From assembly GCA_002508425.1 (NCBI GenBank), contig DAKU01000147.1:55204-119203 (forward strand): a DNA stretch of 64,000 nt. Direction: 5' to 3'. The position numbers were made by a program, and so were the translations under genes. The notes below the pieces were generated by a model. It saw only the letters and a list, made by a program, of their open reading frames with translations, did not search any database and was not told the DNA's origin. Positions within the stretch are counted from its first letter, which is position 1, and every line of letters starts with the position of its first letter. This DNA is from Methanosarcinaceae archaeon UBA470 (GTDB lineage Archaea > Halobacteriota > Methanosarcinia > Methanosarcinales > Methanosarcinaceae). Shown one piece after another: positions 20,987 through 29,532 of this stretch.

Positions 20987-22222
20987 TTATGTTCCTGATT
21001 TCCATCCGCACATGTACTCGCATTGTCCCTTGCTTAAGGAATCAATGCTAACACCCATTGATTTGAGCTTCAGCTCAGCTACATGCATATCTATTTCATG
21101 GGGCACGGCATGTACTCCGTTTGCAAGCTTGTTCTCAGCTATATGTCTTACACACAAAGCCTGGTTAGCGAAACTCATATCCATCACTTCAGCCGGATGA
21201 CCGTCGCCTGCAGCAAGATTCACAAGCCGTCCTTCTGCAAGCACGTATACTTTCCTGTCGCCGATGTCATATTCTTTAATGTTCTTACGCACAGTGCGCA
21301 CACCTTTGGCCATACTCTCCAGATCTTCAAGATTAATCTCAACATTAAAATGTCCTGAGTTGGAGAGGATCGCTCCATCCTTTATTACTTTAAAATGTTC
21401 TTTCGTAAGGATATCACAGTTCCCCGTAGTAGTAACAAATATATCTCCTATCTTTGCTGCCTCTTTCATGGGCATGACCAGATTTCCATCCATCTTTGCT
21501 TCAAGGGCACGTATAGGGTCTATTTCCGTGACGATTACATTAGCTCCAAGACCTCTTGCACGCATGGCAACTCCCTTGCCGCACCATCCATATCCTCCAA
21601 CTACAACGTTCTTACCAGCTACCAGCAGGTTTGTGGTCCTCATGATTCCATCCCAGGATGATTGACCGGTTCCATACCTGTTATCGAACATGAACTTTGT
21701 CATAGCATCGTTGACTGCCATTACTGGCATTTTCAAGGCTCCGTCTTTTTCCATAGCTTTCAGCCTGTGTATGCCTGTAGTGGTTTCCTCGCATCCTCCA
21801 AGTATGGTGGGTAGTAGGTCCTGTCTTTCTGTGTGCAGTTTGAATATAAGGTCTGCACCGTCATCTATTGTGATATCAGGTTTTATATCCAGTACCTTGT
21901 CCATTGCAGCGTAATACTCATCATTGCTACATTCATATTTAGCACATGAGAGTATATTATCGCGTGTGCACAAGGCTACAGACACATCATCCTGTGTGCT
22001 TAAAGGGTTGCATCCCGTTATTGCTACTTCTGCGCCTCCAGCAGCCAATGTTTCCACCAGCACTGCAGTCTTTGCTTCCACGTGCAAAGCCATTGCAATT
22101 CTATGCCCTTCCAAGGGCTTCTCTTTTTCAAAACTTTTTCTGATTATATCCAACACTGGCATGTGAGCCCTGGCCCACCCAATTTTCTGATCACCGGATT
22201 CAATTAATTCTGTTTTGTCCAT
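20987..22222 (-). CDS. ahcY: S-adenosylhomocysteine hydrolase
   Basis: A 411-residue NAD-dependent enzyme splitting S-adenosylhomocysteine into adenosine and homocysteine (or working with inosine-type products in methanogens). Visible are the N-terminal substrate block MALHVEAKTAVLVETLAAGG, the NAD Rossmann motif GYGWCGKGVA, and the C-terminal LAEGRLVNLAAGDGHPAEVM. Archaeal and some bacterial forms lack the roughly 40-residue insert of eukaryotic enzymes, as here. GGAGATATAAGA precedes the ATG. It follows the DadD-like deaminase by 38 bases, so both are likely in one SAM-recycling unit. Confidence 0.96.
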   Translation of the reverse strand: MDKTELIESGDQKIGWARAHMPVLDIIRKSFEKEKPLEGHRIAMALHVEAKTAVLVETLAAGGAEVAITGCNPLSTQDDVSVALCTRDNILSCAKYECSNDEYYAAMDKVLDIKPDITIDDGADLIFKLHTERQDLLPTILGGCEETTTGIHRLKAMEKDGALKMPVMAVNDAMTKFMFDNRYGTGQSSWDGIMRTTNLLVAGKNVVVGGYGWCGKGVAMRARGLGANVIVTEIDPIRALEAKMDGNLVMPMKEAAKIGDIFVTTTGNCDILTKEHFKVIKDGAILSNSGHFNVEINLEDLESMAKGVRTVRKNIKEYDIGDRKVYVLAEGRLVNLAAGDGHPAEVMDMSFANQALCVRHIAENKLANGVHAVPHEIDMHVAELKLKSMGVSIDSLSKGQCEYMCGWKSGT

Positions 22223-22260
22223 TCTTATATCTCCATAAAATTCGTTTAATTGGCTATTTG

Positions 22261-23559
22261 TTACTTTACTCTTGCTATAAGATTCTCTGCAGCTATGCTT
22301 GCCTGTTCTATAGTTTTCATTTCATCCATGCAGAGTACTTTATAATCCTGCATTAGCAGTTTTCCATTAACGATGTTTGTCATTACGTCCTGTCCATTAG
22401 CAGCATATACCAGGTGCGAGGAAGCATCGTAGAATGGTCTCGTATGAGCTTTATTTTTGTCAACTATTATTACGTCCGCAAGTGCTCCTTTGCATATCCT
22501 GCCTGCATTTATACCCAGTGCTTTAGCACCGTTTACTGTTGCCATCTTAAGCACTTCTTTTGCAGGCAGTGCTGTCGGGTCCATGGTGCTGACCTTCTGT
22601 AGTAATGCTGCGATTTTCATTTCCTCAAACATATCAAGGTTATTGTTTGAGGCGCATCCATCAGTTCCTAGGCACATATTTGCTCCATTTTGCAGAAGCT
22701 TTGTCACAGGTGCAATTCCAGATGCAAGTTTCATGTTGCTTACAGGATTATGGGATATATTCACTCCCCGTTCTGCCAATATCTTAATATCTCCATCAGA
22801 TAACCAAACACAATGAGCGGCTACCACATTACTGTCAAAAAAGTCAATATTGTTTAGCATGTGTATAGAGCACATACCATATTTTTCTTTCATCTCTTTC
22901 AGTTCAGCTTCTGTTTCCAGCACATGGATGTGTACCCTCACACCATCTTCTCTTGCCTTGTCCCTTACTCTCACCAGGAATTCCTGGGAGCAGGTGTTAG
23001 GTGCATGTGGCCCATACATTGCTGTGATCCTGCCACCTGCTTTTCCATGCCATTTCTGCACAAATCGGCTACCTTCATTCAATTCAGCATCTGCCTTATC
23101 CTTATTTCCAAAATCTATCATCCCATAAGATAAAGCAGCCCTAATTCCTGTTTCTTCTACTGCTTTTGCCGTTTCATCTTCATGGATGTACATATCATTG
23201 AAACAAGTAGTACCGTTTTTTATCATCTCAAGGCAGGCCAGCATACTACCGTTATATATGTCGCTTTCAGTAAGTTTTGCTTCCGCCGGCCAGATATGCT
23301 GTTGGAGCCACTGTGAAAGGGGCAGATCATCTGCATATCCTCTAAACAATGTCATAGCTGCATGAGTGTGTGTGTTTACCAGCCCAGGCATAACAATGCC
23401 TCCGTGCGCATCCACTACTGTTTCTGCAGTTTCATAAGTCTTTTCTCCAACTTCTGTGATGAGCCCATCTTCTATAACCACCACTCCGTTCTTGAACTCA
23501 TGTTCCTTGCCGGGTTCCATTGTAAGGATATGCCCATTCTTTATGATTATATCAGCCAT
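22261..23559 (-). CDS. dadD: amidohydrolase, 5'-deoxyadenosine / S-adenosylhomocysteine deaminase
   Basis: A 432-residue metal-dependent deaminase of the MtaD/DadD family (TrzN-like amidohydrolases). Metal ligands are seen in NTHTHAAMTLFRG, a later HIHVLE, an AAHCVWL His, and LGTDGCASNNN with the catalytic Asp. The family removes the amino group of 5'-deoxyadenosine, methylthioadenosine, adenosine or SAH. In methanogens it is thought to convert SAH to S-inosylhomocysteine for the neighbouring hydrolase (established for the Methanocaldococcus enzyme as I recall; inference here). ATG23559 is used; a GTG three codons upstream overlaps the HD gene. Confidence 0.88.
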   Translation of the reverse strand: MADIIIKNGHILTMEPGKEHEFKNGVVVIEDGLITEVGEKTYETAETVVDAHGGIVMPGLVNTHTHAAMTLFRGYADDLPLSQWLQQHIWPAEAKLTESDIYNGSMLACLEMIKNGTTCFNDMYIHEDETAKAVEETGIRAALSYGMIDFGNKDKADAELNEGSRFVQKWHGKAGGRITAMYGPHAPNTCSQEFLVRVRDKAREDGVRVHIHVLETEAELKEMKEKYGMCSIHMLNNIDFFDSNVVAAHCVWLSDGDIKILAERGVNISHNPVSNMKLASGIAPVTKLLQNGANMCLGTDGCASNNNLDMFEEMKIAALLQKVSTMDPTALPAKEVLKMATVNGAKALGINAGRICKGALADVIIVDKNKAHTRPFYDASSHLVYAANGQDVMTNIVNGKLLMQDYKVLCMDEMKTIEQASIAAENLIARVK

Positions 23560-23564
23560 AGTTA

Positions 23565-24206
23565 TCACTTGATGTAGCAGGTTTCTTCTTGAAGTGCATT
23601 AAGATACAACTGCATAAGTTTTAGTCTTTCCTTTGCTATCTCTCTGGCAGTGCCAGTGTTAAGCCTTTCTAATATTTTGAAAGGTTTCTTTTCCATATAT
23701 TCGTAAAAACCCTCAAGAGGGTCTTCTGTATAAGCGTTCATAGATGTCTCTTTCACAGTTCCTATGGTGGACCTCAAGGCACGCAAAGTGCCCATAGAAA
23801 CCAGGGACCTGAAAATACCCACAGCACCAAGGGCATCTATCCTGTCAGCATCCTGTAATATCTTTGCTTCCAGTGTCTGTGCCTCAAGCCCGCGGCTGAA
23901 TCTGTGGGACCGGATGCAAGCTGTCACATGTTCTATTACGTCTTTGTTAGCACCTGCAACTGTAAGGAATTCCTGTGCGATCTCGGCGCTGTATTGGGCA
24001 TGGTCACCTCCTTCCTGATGCTCTTTCACGATACCTACATCATGAAGGAGTGCAGCAAGGCGAAGGACCAGTTCATTGCCTCCCTCTTTTTCCCTTATAC
24101 GCATACATACGTCTTCTACGCGCTCTATGTGGGACATATCGTGGGTACTGGGCTCATCTGCGAGCACTTCTGATACATATTCTCTTGTCTGCTCGATCAG
24201 ATCCAT
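23565..24206 (-). CDS. HD-domain phosphohydrolase
   Basis: A 213-residue HD-superfamily protein. The metal site is spread over STHDMSHIERV (His), LLHDVGIVKEH (the HD pair), HVTACIRSHRF and KILQDADRIDALG (last Asp). This is the YedJ/uncharacterised branch, whose members hydrolyse phosphate esters or nucleotides with unknown physiological substrates. GAGGG precedes the ATG. It overlaps the end of the pantothenate-pathway ligase gene by 10 bases and precedes dadD by 5 bases, so it is co-expressed with both; a role in nucleotide or CoA intermediate turnover is only a guess. Confidence 0.82.
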   Translation of the reverse strand: MDLIEQTREYVSEVLADEPSTHDMSHIERVEDVCMRIREKEGGNELVLRLAALLHDVGIVKEHQEGGDHAQYSAEIAQEFLTVAGANKDVIEHVTACIRSHRFSRGLEAQTLEAKILQDADRIDALGAVGIFRSLVSMGTLRALRSTIGTVKETSMNAYTEDPLEGFYEYMEKKPFKILERLNTGTAREIAKERLKLMQLYLNALQEETCYIK

Positions 24207-24967
24207 TCGATACCCTCACGTCCTGCCTGGTTCTTGAGATGTTCCTGAATAGCATACATGGCATCAGCAAGAACTTTCCTGTTATCGTAGGAATCAATGA
24301 TTTCATGGAGTTGTTCTTTACTATCCTTTTTCATCTCTTTTGTGAAATGGATCATATTCTCCAATGCCCTGGTCACGTTATCGACGATTGTCACAGCTGC
24401 AGAAAGAGATGTTCTTGAAAGGGGATTAAGATCTACTGCTATGACTATCTTTCCCATTTCTACAAGTTTTTGGCATCTATCTCCGTCTTCCAGGGGTACC
24501 AGCACCACATCGGCTGCGTATATACCTTCCTGGTCGACTATAGCCCTATCGTGGGGCAAATCAAGTCTTGCATCACCTTTTGAACCAAGGACGCTTCCTG
24601 CTCCGTGTGCTTTCAGGTGTTCGATTATCTTGTGCACCCTGGCGTCGCTGCGGTGGAATAGATTAACTTCCAGTTGTGCTCCGGTGACGTCTGCTAGCGA
24701 TACAAGCGCTCCTGGTACAAGAGCAGCCGTGTTTCCATTAATGGATATTACGGGTTTTTGTGCAGTGAGCAGATAGGCCACTGCCACACGTTCTGCAATT
24801 ACTGCAGACTCGATTGTACGCTCACCAATAAGATAATCAAAGGTTTCACCCCTGCCCTGGGCCACAAGGCCTTGCTGGCTGGTGATACCCATCTGCACAC
24901 CCTCAACTATCTTCTCTCTGGTTATCAGAGATGCATATCTTGGATGATCTTCAGGGATATGTGTCAC
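24197..24967 (-). CDS. 4-phosphopantoate--beta-alanine ligase (phosphopantothenate synthetase)
   Basis: A 256-residue archaeal phosphopantothenate synthetase (old name DUF137), which joins 4-phosphopantoate and beta-alanine with ATP. Together with pantoate kinase it replaces bacterial PanC and CoaA. Recognisable blocks are HPRYASLITREKIVEG, GRGETFDYLIGE, INGNTAALVP, HRSDARV and VAVDLNPLSRTS. The start is GTG at 24967 with GGGAG about 10 bases upstream. Pantoate kinase lies 101 bases upstream on the same strand, and the HD gene overlaps its end. Confidence 0.92.
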   Translation of the reverse strand: MTHIPEDHPRYASLITREKIVEGVQMGITSQQGLVAQGRGETFDYLIGERTIESAVIAERVAVAYLLTAQKPVISINGNTAALVPGALVSLADVTGAQLEVNLFHRSDARVHKIIEHLKAHGAGSVLGSKGDARLDLPHDRAIVDQEGIYAADVVLVPLEDGDRCQKLVEMGKIVIAVDLNPLSRTSLSAAVTIVDNVTRALENMIHFTKEMKKDSKEQLHEIIDSYDNRKVLADAMYAIQEHLKNQAGREGIEWI

Positions 24968-25068
24968 TATCTTCTATCTCCCGTTATTCTATCTTCTTTC
25001 CCTTTTCTATAATTCAGGTTATATTTGCTTGAGAGTTTAATGCAGTAACATACTAAATAGGCTTTTTG

Positions 25069-25950
25069 TCACAAAAGTCCTGCTCTGCAGTTATTAAGGT
25101 AATATGCTAATGGCTGGCCAAACTCAGAGAGTGTTTCTATCACTGCATCTCGTCTTTCGGGTTCTACTATTGCAAAAACAGATTCTCCTAACATGGCTTG
25201 GGATGCCATGCCGCCGGCAGATTCCACAGCTTCGATAGCATCTATTATGGCATCTGAGGCAAGTCCGGTACCCAGCGCAAAATCTCTGGAGCACTGCATG
25301 AAAGTCTTAAAAGTAGGCGAAGTCATGAGTCTTTTCATTGCACCTTTTCCCATAGAAGTTATGCGCCAGGCAAAATCGGGATCCGATATGACAGAGCCAG
25401 TATCAAGTTCTCCAAGCGTCAGGCAGAGTACTTCTTTCCCTGCAACCGGTATCCAGTCAACACTACCGTATTCAGGTGCTCCTGGTGCAGTGCGGATGAC
25501 AACACCGCCATATGATTGTGCTATTACGTCCCCAAGCCCGCTCCTGTTTACTACCTCTGCCACATGTGCTGTTTCAATTAACTTGGCCGAGGTAAGGTTA
25601 AGGGGCAGTGCATCGTTCAATGCATAAGCCGTACTAAGAGCTCCGGCAGCGGATGCTCCAAACCCGCATCCAATCGGGATGTTCGCTACACTTTCTACAA
25701 GCAACGGTGAATTTGTAAGCATATCTATTACAGTTCTTGTAGTGTATCCTCCTACGTGCTCCCCATTAAGGATTATCCGGGTCTCTTCCAGTTCTTCTGC
25801 AGAGGTCACAGTGGTGACAACTCCCCCGTCAAGGACTATGCCACAACCAGTGGAACCTTTTTTGCGTGGATCTTCATGGTCGTGTATACAAAAAAAGCCG
25901 GTTATGTGTGCAGGAGCAAAAGCTCGGGCAAACTGTTTTCTTTCTTGCAT
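25069..25950 (-). CDS. pantoate kinase (archaeal, GHMP family)
   Basis: A 293-residue GHMP-superfamily kinase that phosphorylates pantoate at the 4 position. The ATP loop is PIGCGFGASAAGALS, and the N-terminal segment AFAPAHITGFFCIHDHEDPRKKGSTG is divided here as AFAPAHITGFF then CIHDHEDPRKKGS, typical of pantoate kinase rather than homoserine or mevalonate kinases. It is encoded four bases after CoaBC and upstream of the partner ligase, which confirms the assignment by context. GGAAGTGA precedes the ATG inside the coaBC end. Confidence 0.92.
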   Translation of the reverse strand: MQERKQFARAFAPAHITGFFCIHDHEDPRKKGSTGCGIVLDGGVVTTVTSAEELEETRIILNGEHVGGYTTRTVIDMLTNSPLLVESVANIPIGCGFGASAAGALSTAYALNDALPLNLTSAKLIETAHVAEVVNRSGLGDVIAQSYGGVVIRTAPGAPEYGSVDWIPVAGKEVLCLTLGELDTGSVISDPDFAWRITSMGKGAMKRLMTSPTFKTFMQCSRDFALGTGLASDAIIDAIEAVESAGGMASQAMLGESVFAIVEPERRDAVIETLSEFGQPLAYYLNNCRAGLL

Positions 25951-25954
25951 GGTT

Positions 25955-27190
25955 TCACTTCCTTGACATCAGCAGGTGACTGATCTCATCCAGCAATGCC
26001 GAGGCTATCACTCTTTTTGATCCTTTTAGATGGATGTGGCCGGGACCTTCTACAGTAAGGATGTATACTTCATTATCCTCTGTACCAATTCCACTACCAC
26101 TCACGTCATTTGCAACTATCAGATCGAGTTTTGAATTTACCAGGGTATGCGTTGCTCTTTTAAGCAGTTCATCTATATTTGTTCCCGTTTCAGCTTTGAA
26201 ACCTGCAATGAGTAATTTTGGATGTTCGTCCCTTGCTTTACCAATAAGCTTGGCAGTAGGTCTCAGATGAAGGGTCAACTCTCCGCCGGATTTAATTTTC
26301 GTATCAGCCGGGTCCAGGGTGTAATCAGCTATCGCTGCTGCACTAATAAGTATATCATAGCCACAGGTTAGTTCTCGAAGTACTGTTTCTGTCATCTGTG
26401 CAGCGCTTTCCGCATAGATCTCTTTGATGCCGGCGAATCCCACCTTGTTGCGGTGTACTATTGTTACTTCCGCTGAGCGGCGGTATGCTTCCAGAGCAAG
26501 TTCCACACCAGTTTTACCTGATGCTCTGTTAGTAAGTATCCTGATAGGGTCGATAGCTTCTGCATTGGAGCCACTGGTTATGATGATCTTTCTGCCTGCA
26601 AGTTCTTTACTACCCAATTGTCTTTCGACGTGCAGTACTATTTCTTCATTTGAAGCTATTTTTGCAATGCCTTCCTTGATGTCCGGCCCAATGAAGTCTA
26701 TTCCCCAGGATCTCATCTTTTCCATATTTTCAGCCAAGGCAGAATGATTGTACATGGCTTCATGCATTGCAGGCACTACCATCACAGGTATGCCTGATCC
26801 AATGGCTGTGGTGGCGAAGGTTGTCACAGGTGTATCATCGACTCCGGAGGCTATTTTTCCAATGGTATTGGCTGTTGCTGGGGCTATAAGTAGCAGGTCG
26901 GCTTTTCCGCTCATTCCGCAAAATTCCACATGCTCCACGGCTCCGGTTATTTTGGTAATGGCTTCATGACCGGTGGCGTAGTGCAGGGCCATGGGGTTGA
27001 GTATCCATGAGGCGGCCTCACTCATTACAGCATATACTTCGGCACCTCTGCGTATTAATTCTCTGGCAAGTTCCACAGTACGTACAGCTGCGATGCTTCC
27101 GGTGACTGCAAGCAATATGGTCTTGCCCTCAAGTGAAGCTGAAGTACTGCCCTTTATCCAGAGTGTGGGATGGTCACGCATAGTTTGCAT
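25955..27190 (-). CDS. coaBC: bifunctional phosphopantothenoylcysteine decarboxylase / phosphopantothenate--cysteine ligase
   Basis: A 411-residue CoaBC (Dfp) catalysing two CoA steps. The N-terminal FMN-dependent CoaC domain starts with LLAVTGSIAAVRTVELAREL, has the His in MALHYATGHE and the PAMHEAMY loop. The CoaB domain (from about residue 195) shows IITSGSNAEAIDPIRILTN and the typical LIAGFKAETG with VANDVS. Archaeal members normally begin with a short extra N-terminus as here. A TATA-like TTTTAATATC (27211-27220) lies about 25 bases before the ATG, suggesting a leaderless transcript; no ribosome binding site is seen. Confidence 0.94.
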   Translation of the reverse strand: MQTMRDHPTLWIKGSTSASLEGKTILLAVTGSIAAVRTVELARELIRRGAEVYAVMSEAASWILNPMALHYATGHEAITKITGAVEHVEFCGMSGKADLLLIAPATANTIGKIASGVDDTPVTTFATTAIGSGIPVMVVPAMHEAMYNHSALAENMEKMRSWGIDFIGPDIKEGIAKIASNEEIVLHVERQLGSKELAGRKIIITSGSNAEAIDPIRILTNRASGKTGVELALEAYRRSAEVTIVHRNKVGFAGIKEIYAESAAQMTETVLRELTCGYDILISAAAIADYTLDPADTKIKSGGELTLHLRPTAKLIGKARDEHPKLLIAGFKAETGTNIDELLKRATHTLVNSKLDLIVANDVSGSGIGTEDNEVYILTVEGPGHIHLKGSKRVIASALLDEISHLLMSRK

Positions 27191-27277
27191 GGGTTAAAAA
27201 GGTCTTTTTTGATATTAAAAGTTGGTCTATGGTCTCTTTAGGGGACCATGTTTCCAACTTTTTCCACTATACGAAAG

Positions 27278-28774
27278 TCATGCTGAAGAGCTTTTTGATG
27301 CTTCGTCAGTGTTTCCATATCTGCCGATGTTAATTCTATCGCCATTGGGATCAGGCTCATGAACAAAGCTCGATTGAGGATATCCTGCATCAATAAGCGG
27401 ACTTGTTACGGAATCTGTGACCCATGCTTTACCAGACCATCGGCCTGCAGCACTTTTCAGATGATAATCGTGTTTTTCAGAATCTGCAAATAATGGATCA
27501 ACATAGATATCATTTGCCCGATTGATGCCATTTCCATTGTAGTTCTGATCTACATTGTAGATACAGTTGTTATTTGATATGAATGTATGATTTAAACCAT
27601 CTGTATTCCATAATCCGTAGGAATCATATTTATCGGATCCAATTATTATGTTGTTCTTCACAATAGTTGTAAAGTTTGCATCCATTGTAATTGACTTAGG
27701 ATATTTGTAGTATTTTATTCCAGCTTCGCCACTACCATCTATAACATTATTCTCTATTCTCGTATTATTGAACTGTCCTATCACAATTCCTGCATTGCTA
27801 TATCCGGTATTCTTATCGTATTGGCCAACATCATAAATTATGTTGTGGTGGATGTAGACATCTTTTCCGCGTATTTCATTATCTGAGTCTTCTCCATCTA
27901 TCCAGATGGCTGCACCATTAAGAGTTCGAATTTTGTTTTTATATATCTCAATATCTTCGGATTCGTACCCATCGCTCTTGTCGATCTCGATACCTGGACC
28001 TGTTGACCAGTCCTCTATTTCCGAATATATTAGATTTTTGTAGATCTTTGCATGGCCTGAACTTGATAACCTGAAAGCTGTATTTGTTCTTGTAAATACT
28101 TGATTGTTGGCTACTGTGATGCCATTGACTCCCAATGTATACAGGGCTTCGTGCCCAAGCTTATATACTGAATTATTTTCAAAAACGATGTTTGAAGTAG
28201 GCTCATAGAAATAATTCCTTACGATCAGTCCATCACTGGTTCCCCATTCTAGGCGCATGTTTGTAACAGTGATGTCGGTACACTTGTAGAAGTATATCAT
28301 GTCATAGTATCCTGAACCGCGGGGAACGGACTGGTTTTCACTATTTCCGTCTATCTCAAATCCCTTTATTGTAAAGTTCTCTTTTGCATCTTCCATATTC
28401 GTGATCAATGGTTCATAGTCGCCCCACCCGGCATCTGGTACTAACTTGATACATGCATCCTCATCTCCAGTGAGGATAGTATTCTCTCCCATCTTCAAGG
28501 TACCGTCTATCCAGTAAGTGGTTGGACCTTTCAGGTACACTGTTCCTCCGCCTATACTGTTGACATATTCCAGTGCTTTATTGATCTCAACATGGTCATT
28601 TACCCCATCGCAATTATAATTTCCAGTTCCGTTGATACCAACGTATGCAATTGATCCGGTTGGTTCATTGACTTCTGTAGCAGTGTCAACACCCTGGTCA
28701 CCGGGTGAAACACACCCTGAAACTGAAAGACTTATAACTAAAAGTAAGAACTTTATTAATAGAGGAATTACCAT
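27278..28774 (-). CDS. surface lipoprotein with right-handed beta-helix repeats
   Basis: A 498-residue exported protein. The signal sequence ends in a lipobox-like LSVSGC (Cys about 21), suggesting a lipid-anchored surface protein. The rest has the stacked pattern of parallel beta-helix (NosD/pectate-lyase-like) repeats with many Asn ladders such as ITVANNQVF, IYKNLIY, VYIHHNIIYD and IENNVIDGSG. The start of the mature part, DGVNDHVEINKALEYV, resembles the pectate-lyase-type N-cap. Such proteins bind or modify polysaccharide or act as adhesins; I see no assured catalytic residues. It stands between coaBC and tspO, on the same strand. Confidence 0.75.
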   Translation of the reverse strand: MVIPLLIKFLLLVISLSVSGCVSPGDQGVDTATEVNEPTGSIAYVGINGTGNYNCDGVNDHVEINKALEYVNSIGGGTVYLKGPTTYWIDGTLKMGENTILTGDEDACIKLVPDAGWGDYEPLITNMEDAKENFTIKGFEIDGNSENQSVPRGSGYYDMIYFYKCTDITVTNMRLEWGTSDGLIVRNYFYEPTSNIVFENNSVYKLGHEALYTLGVNGITVANNQVFTRTNTAFRLSSSGHAKIYKNLIYSEIEDWSTGPGIEIDKSDGYESEDIEIYKNKIRTLNGAAIWIDGEDSDNEIRGKDVYIHHNIIYDVGQYDKNTGYSNAGIVIGQFNNTRIENNVIDGSGEAGIKYYKYPKSITMDANFTTIVKNNIIIGSDKYDSYGLWNTDGLNHTFISNNNCIYNVDQNYNGNGINRANDIYVDPLFADSEKHDYHLKSAAGRWSGKAWVTDSVTSPLIDAGYPQSSFVHEPDPNGDRINIGRYGNTDEASKSSSA

Positions 28775-28873
28775 ACAACGTCATAGTAGTCAATATTATA
28801 TTAACGTTTTACGTCACTCTTGTTTTAAATCTCACCTATTGTACGTCTAATGTATCCGATCTCAGGAACTTCA

Positions 28874-29356
28874 TCAATTCAGTGCCCATATCGAGTAGTT
28901 CAGTACCGCTGCAAACGATACCCATAGGATGTATGGCACAAGCAGCAACCCTGCTGTTTTTGATACCCTGTAGAACATCCAGATGTTCACAAGTATCACT
29001 ATCCACAAAACAACTATCTCCACAAGTCCAAATAGGGGCGATCGCAGGCCAAAGAACAGCACAGACCACATGAAGTTCAGGAAAAGCTGTATCCCAAACA
29101 CACCCATGGCTTTTCTTACATCAGCTTGTTCCCATCCCTTCTCCCATACAAGATACAGGGCAATGCCCATCAGCAGGTAGAGTAGAGTCCATACTACCGG
29201 AAAAGCCCAGTTAGGAGGTCCAAAGGTAGGCTTTTCGAGTGTAGCGTACCATATAGGTATTGCGGGCGTTGTGAATATAGAACCCAGTGAACCGATTACC
29301 TGGCAGAGAAGTATTGAGATGAGCAGATGCTTCCAGTTGATTTTAGATGGAGTCAT
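28874..29356 (-). CDS. tspO: TspO/MBR family membrane protein
   Basis: A 160-residue five-helix membrane protein. It shows the family pattern of GSIFTTPAIPIWYATLEKP with FGPPNWAFPVVWTLLYLLMG, and later LNFMWSVLFFG. TspO proteins bind porphyrins and are linked to tetrapyrrole handling or stress. The ATG at 29356 is used instead of 29407 because a TATA-like TTTTATAC (about 29388-29395) lies between the two. The gene lies 126 bases past cfbB on the same strand, next to the F430 genes, which hints at a link to that tetrapyrrole, but it has its own promoter-like element. Confidence 0.88.
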   Translation of the reverse strand: MTPSKINWKHLLISILLCQVIGSLGSIFTTPAIPIWYATLEKPTFGPPNWAFPVVWTLLYLLMGIALYLVWEKGWEQADVRKAMGVFGIQLFLNFMWSVLFFGLRSPLFGLVEIVVLWIVILVNIWMFYRVSKTAGLLLVPYILWVSFAAVLNYSIWALN

Positions 29357-29532
29357 AGCAAATTCTCTATTTATGCTGAGGTGGGATGTATAAAAGATGT
29401 ACTTCATTGATAAAATGTTTGTCGCGGTTTATCTAGAAAATTCTTTTCAATTGTTAGGAAAGTATGGCATGCTTAACTCTAAAACATAATTAAGTTTCAA
29501 TAGATGTTATCCTAAAAGTAGTAAATAAATAC

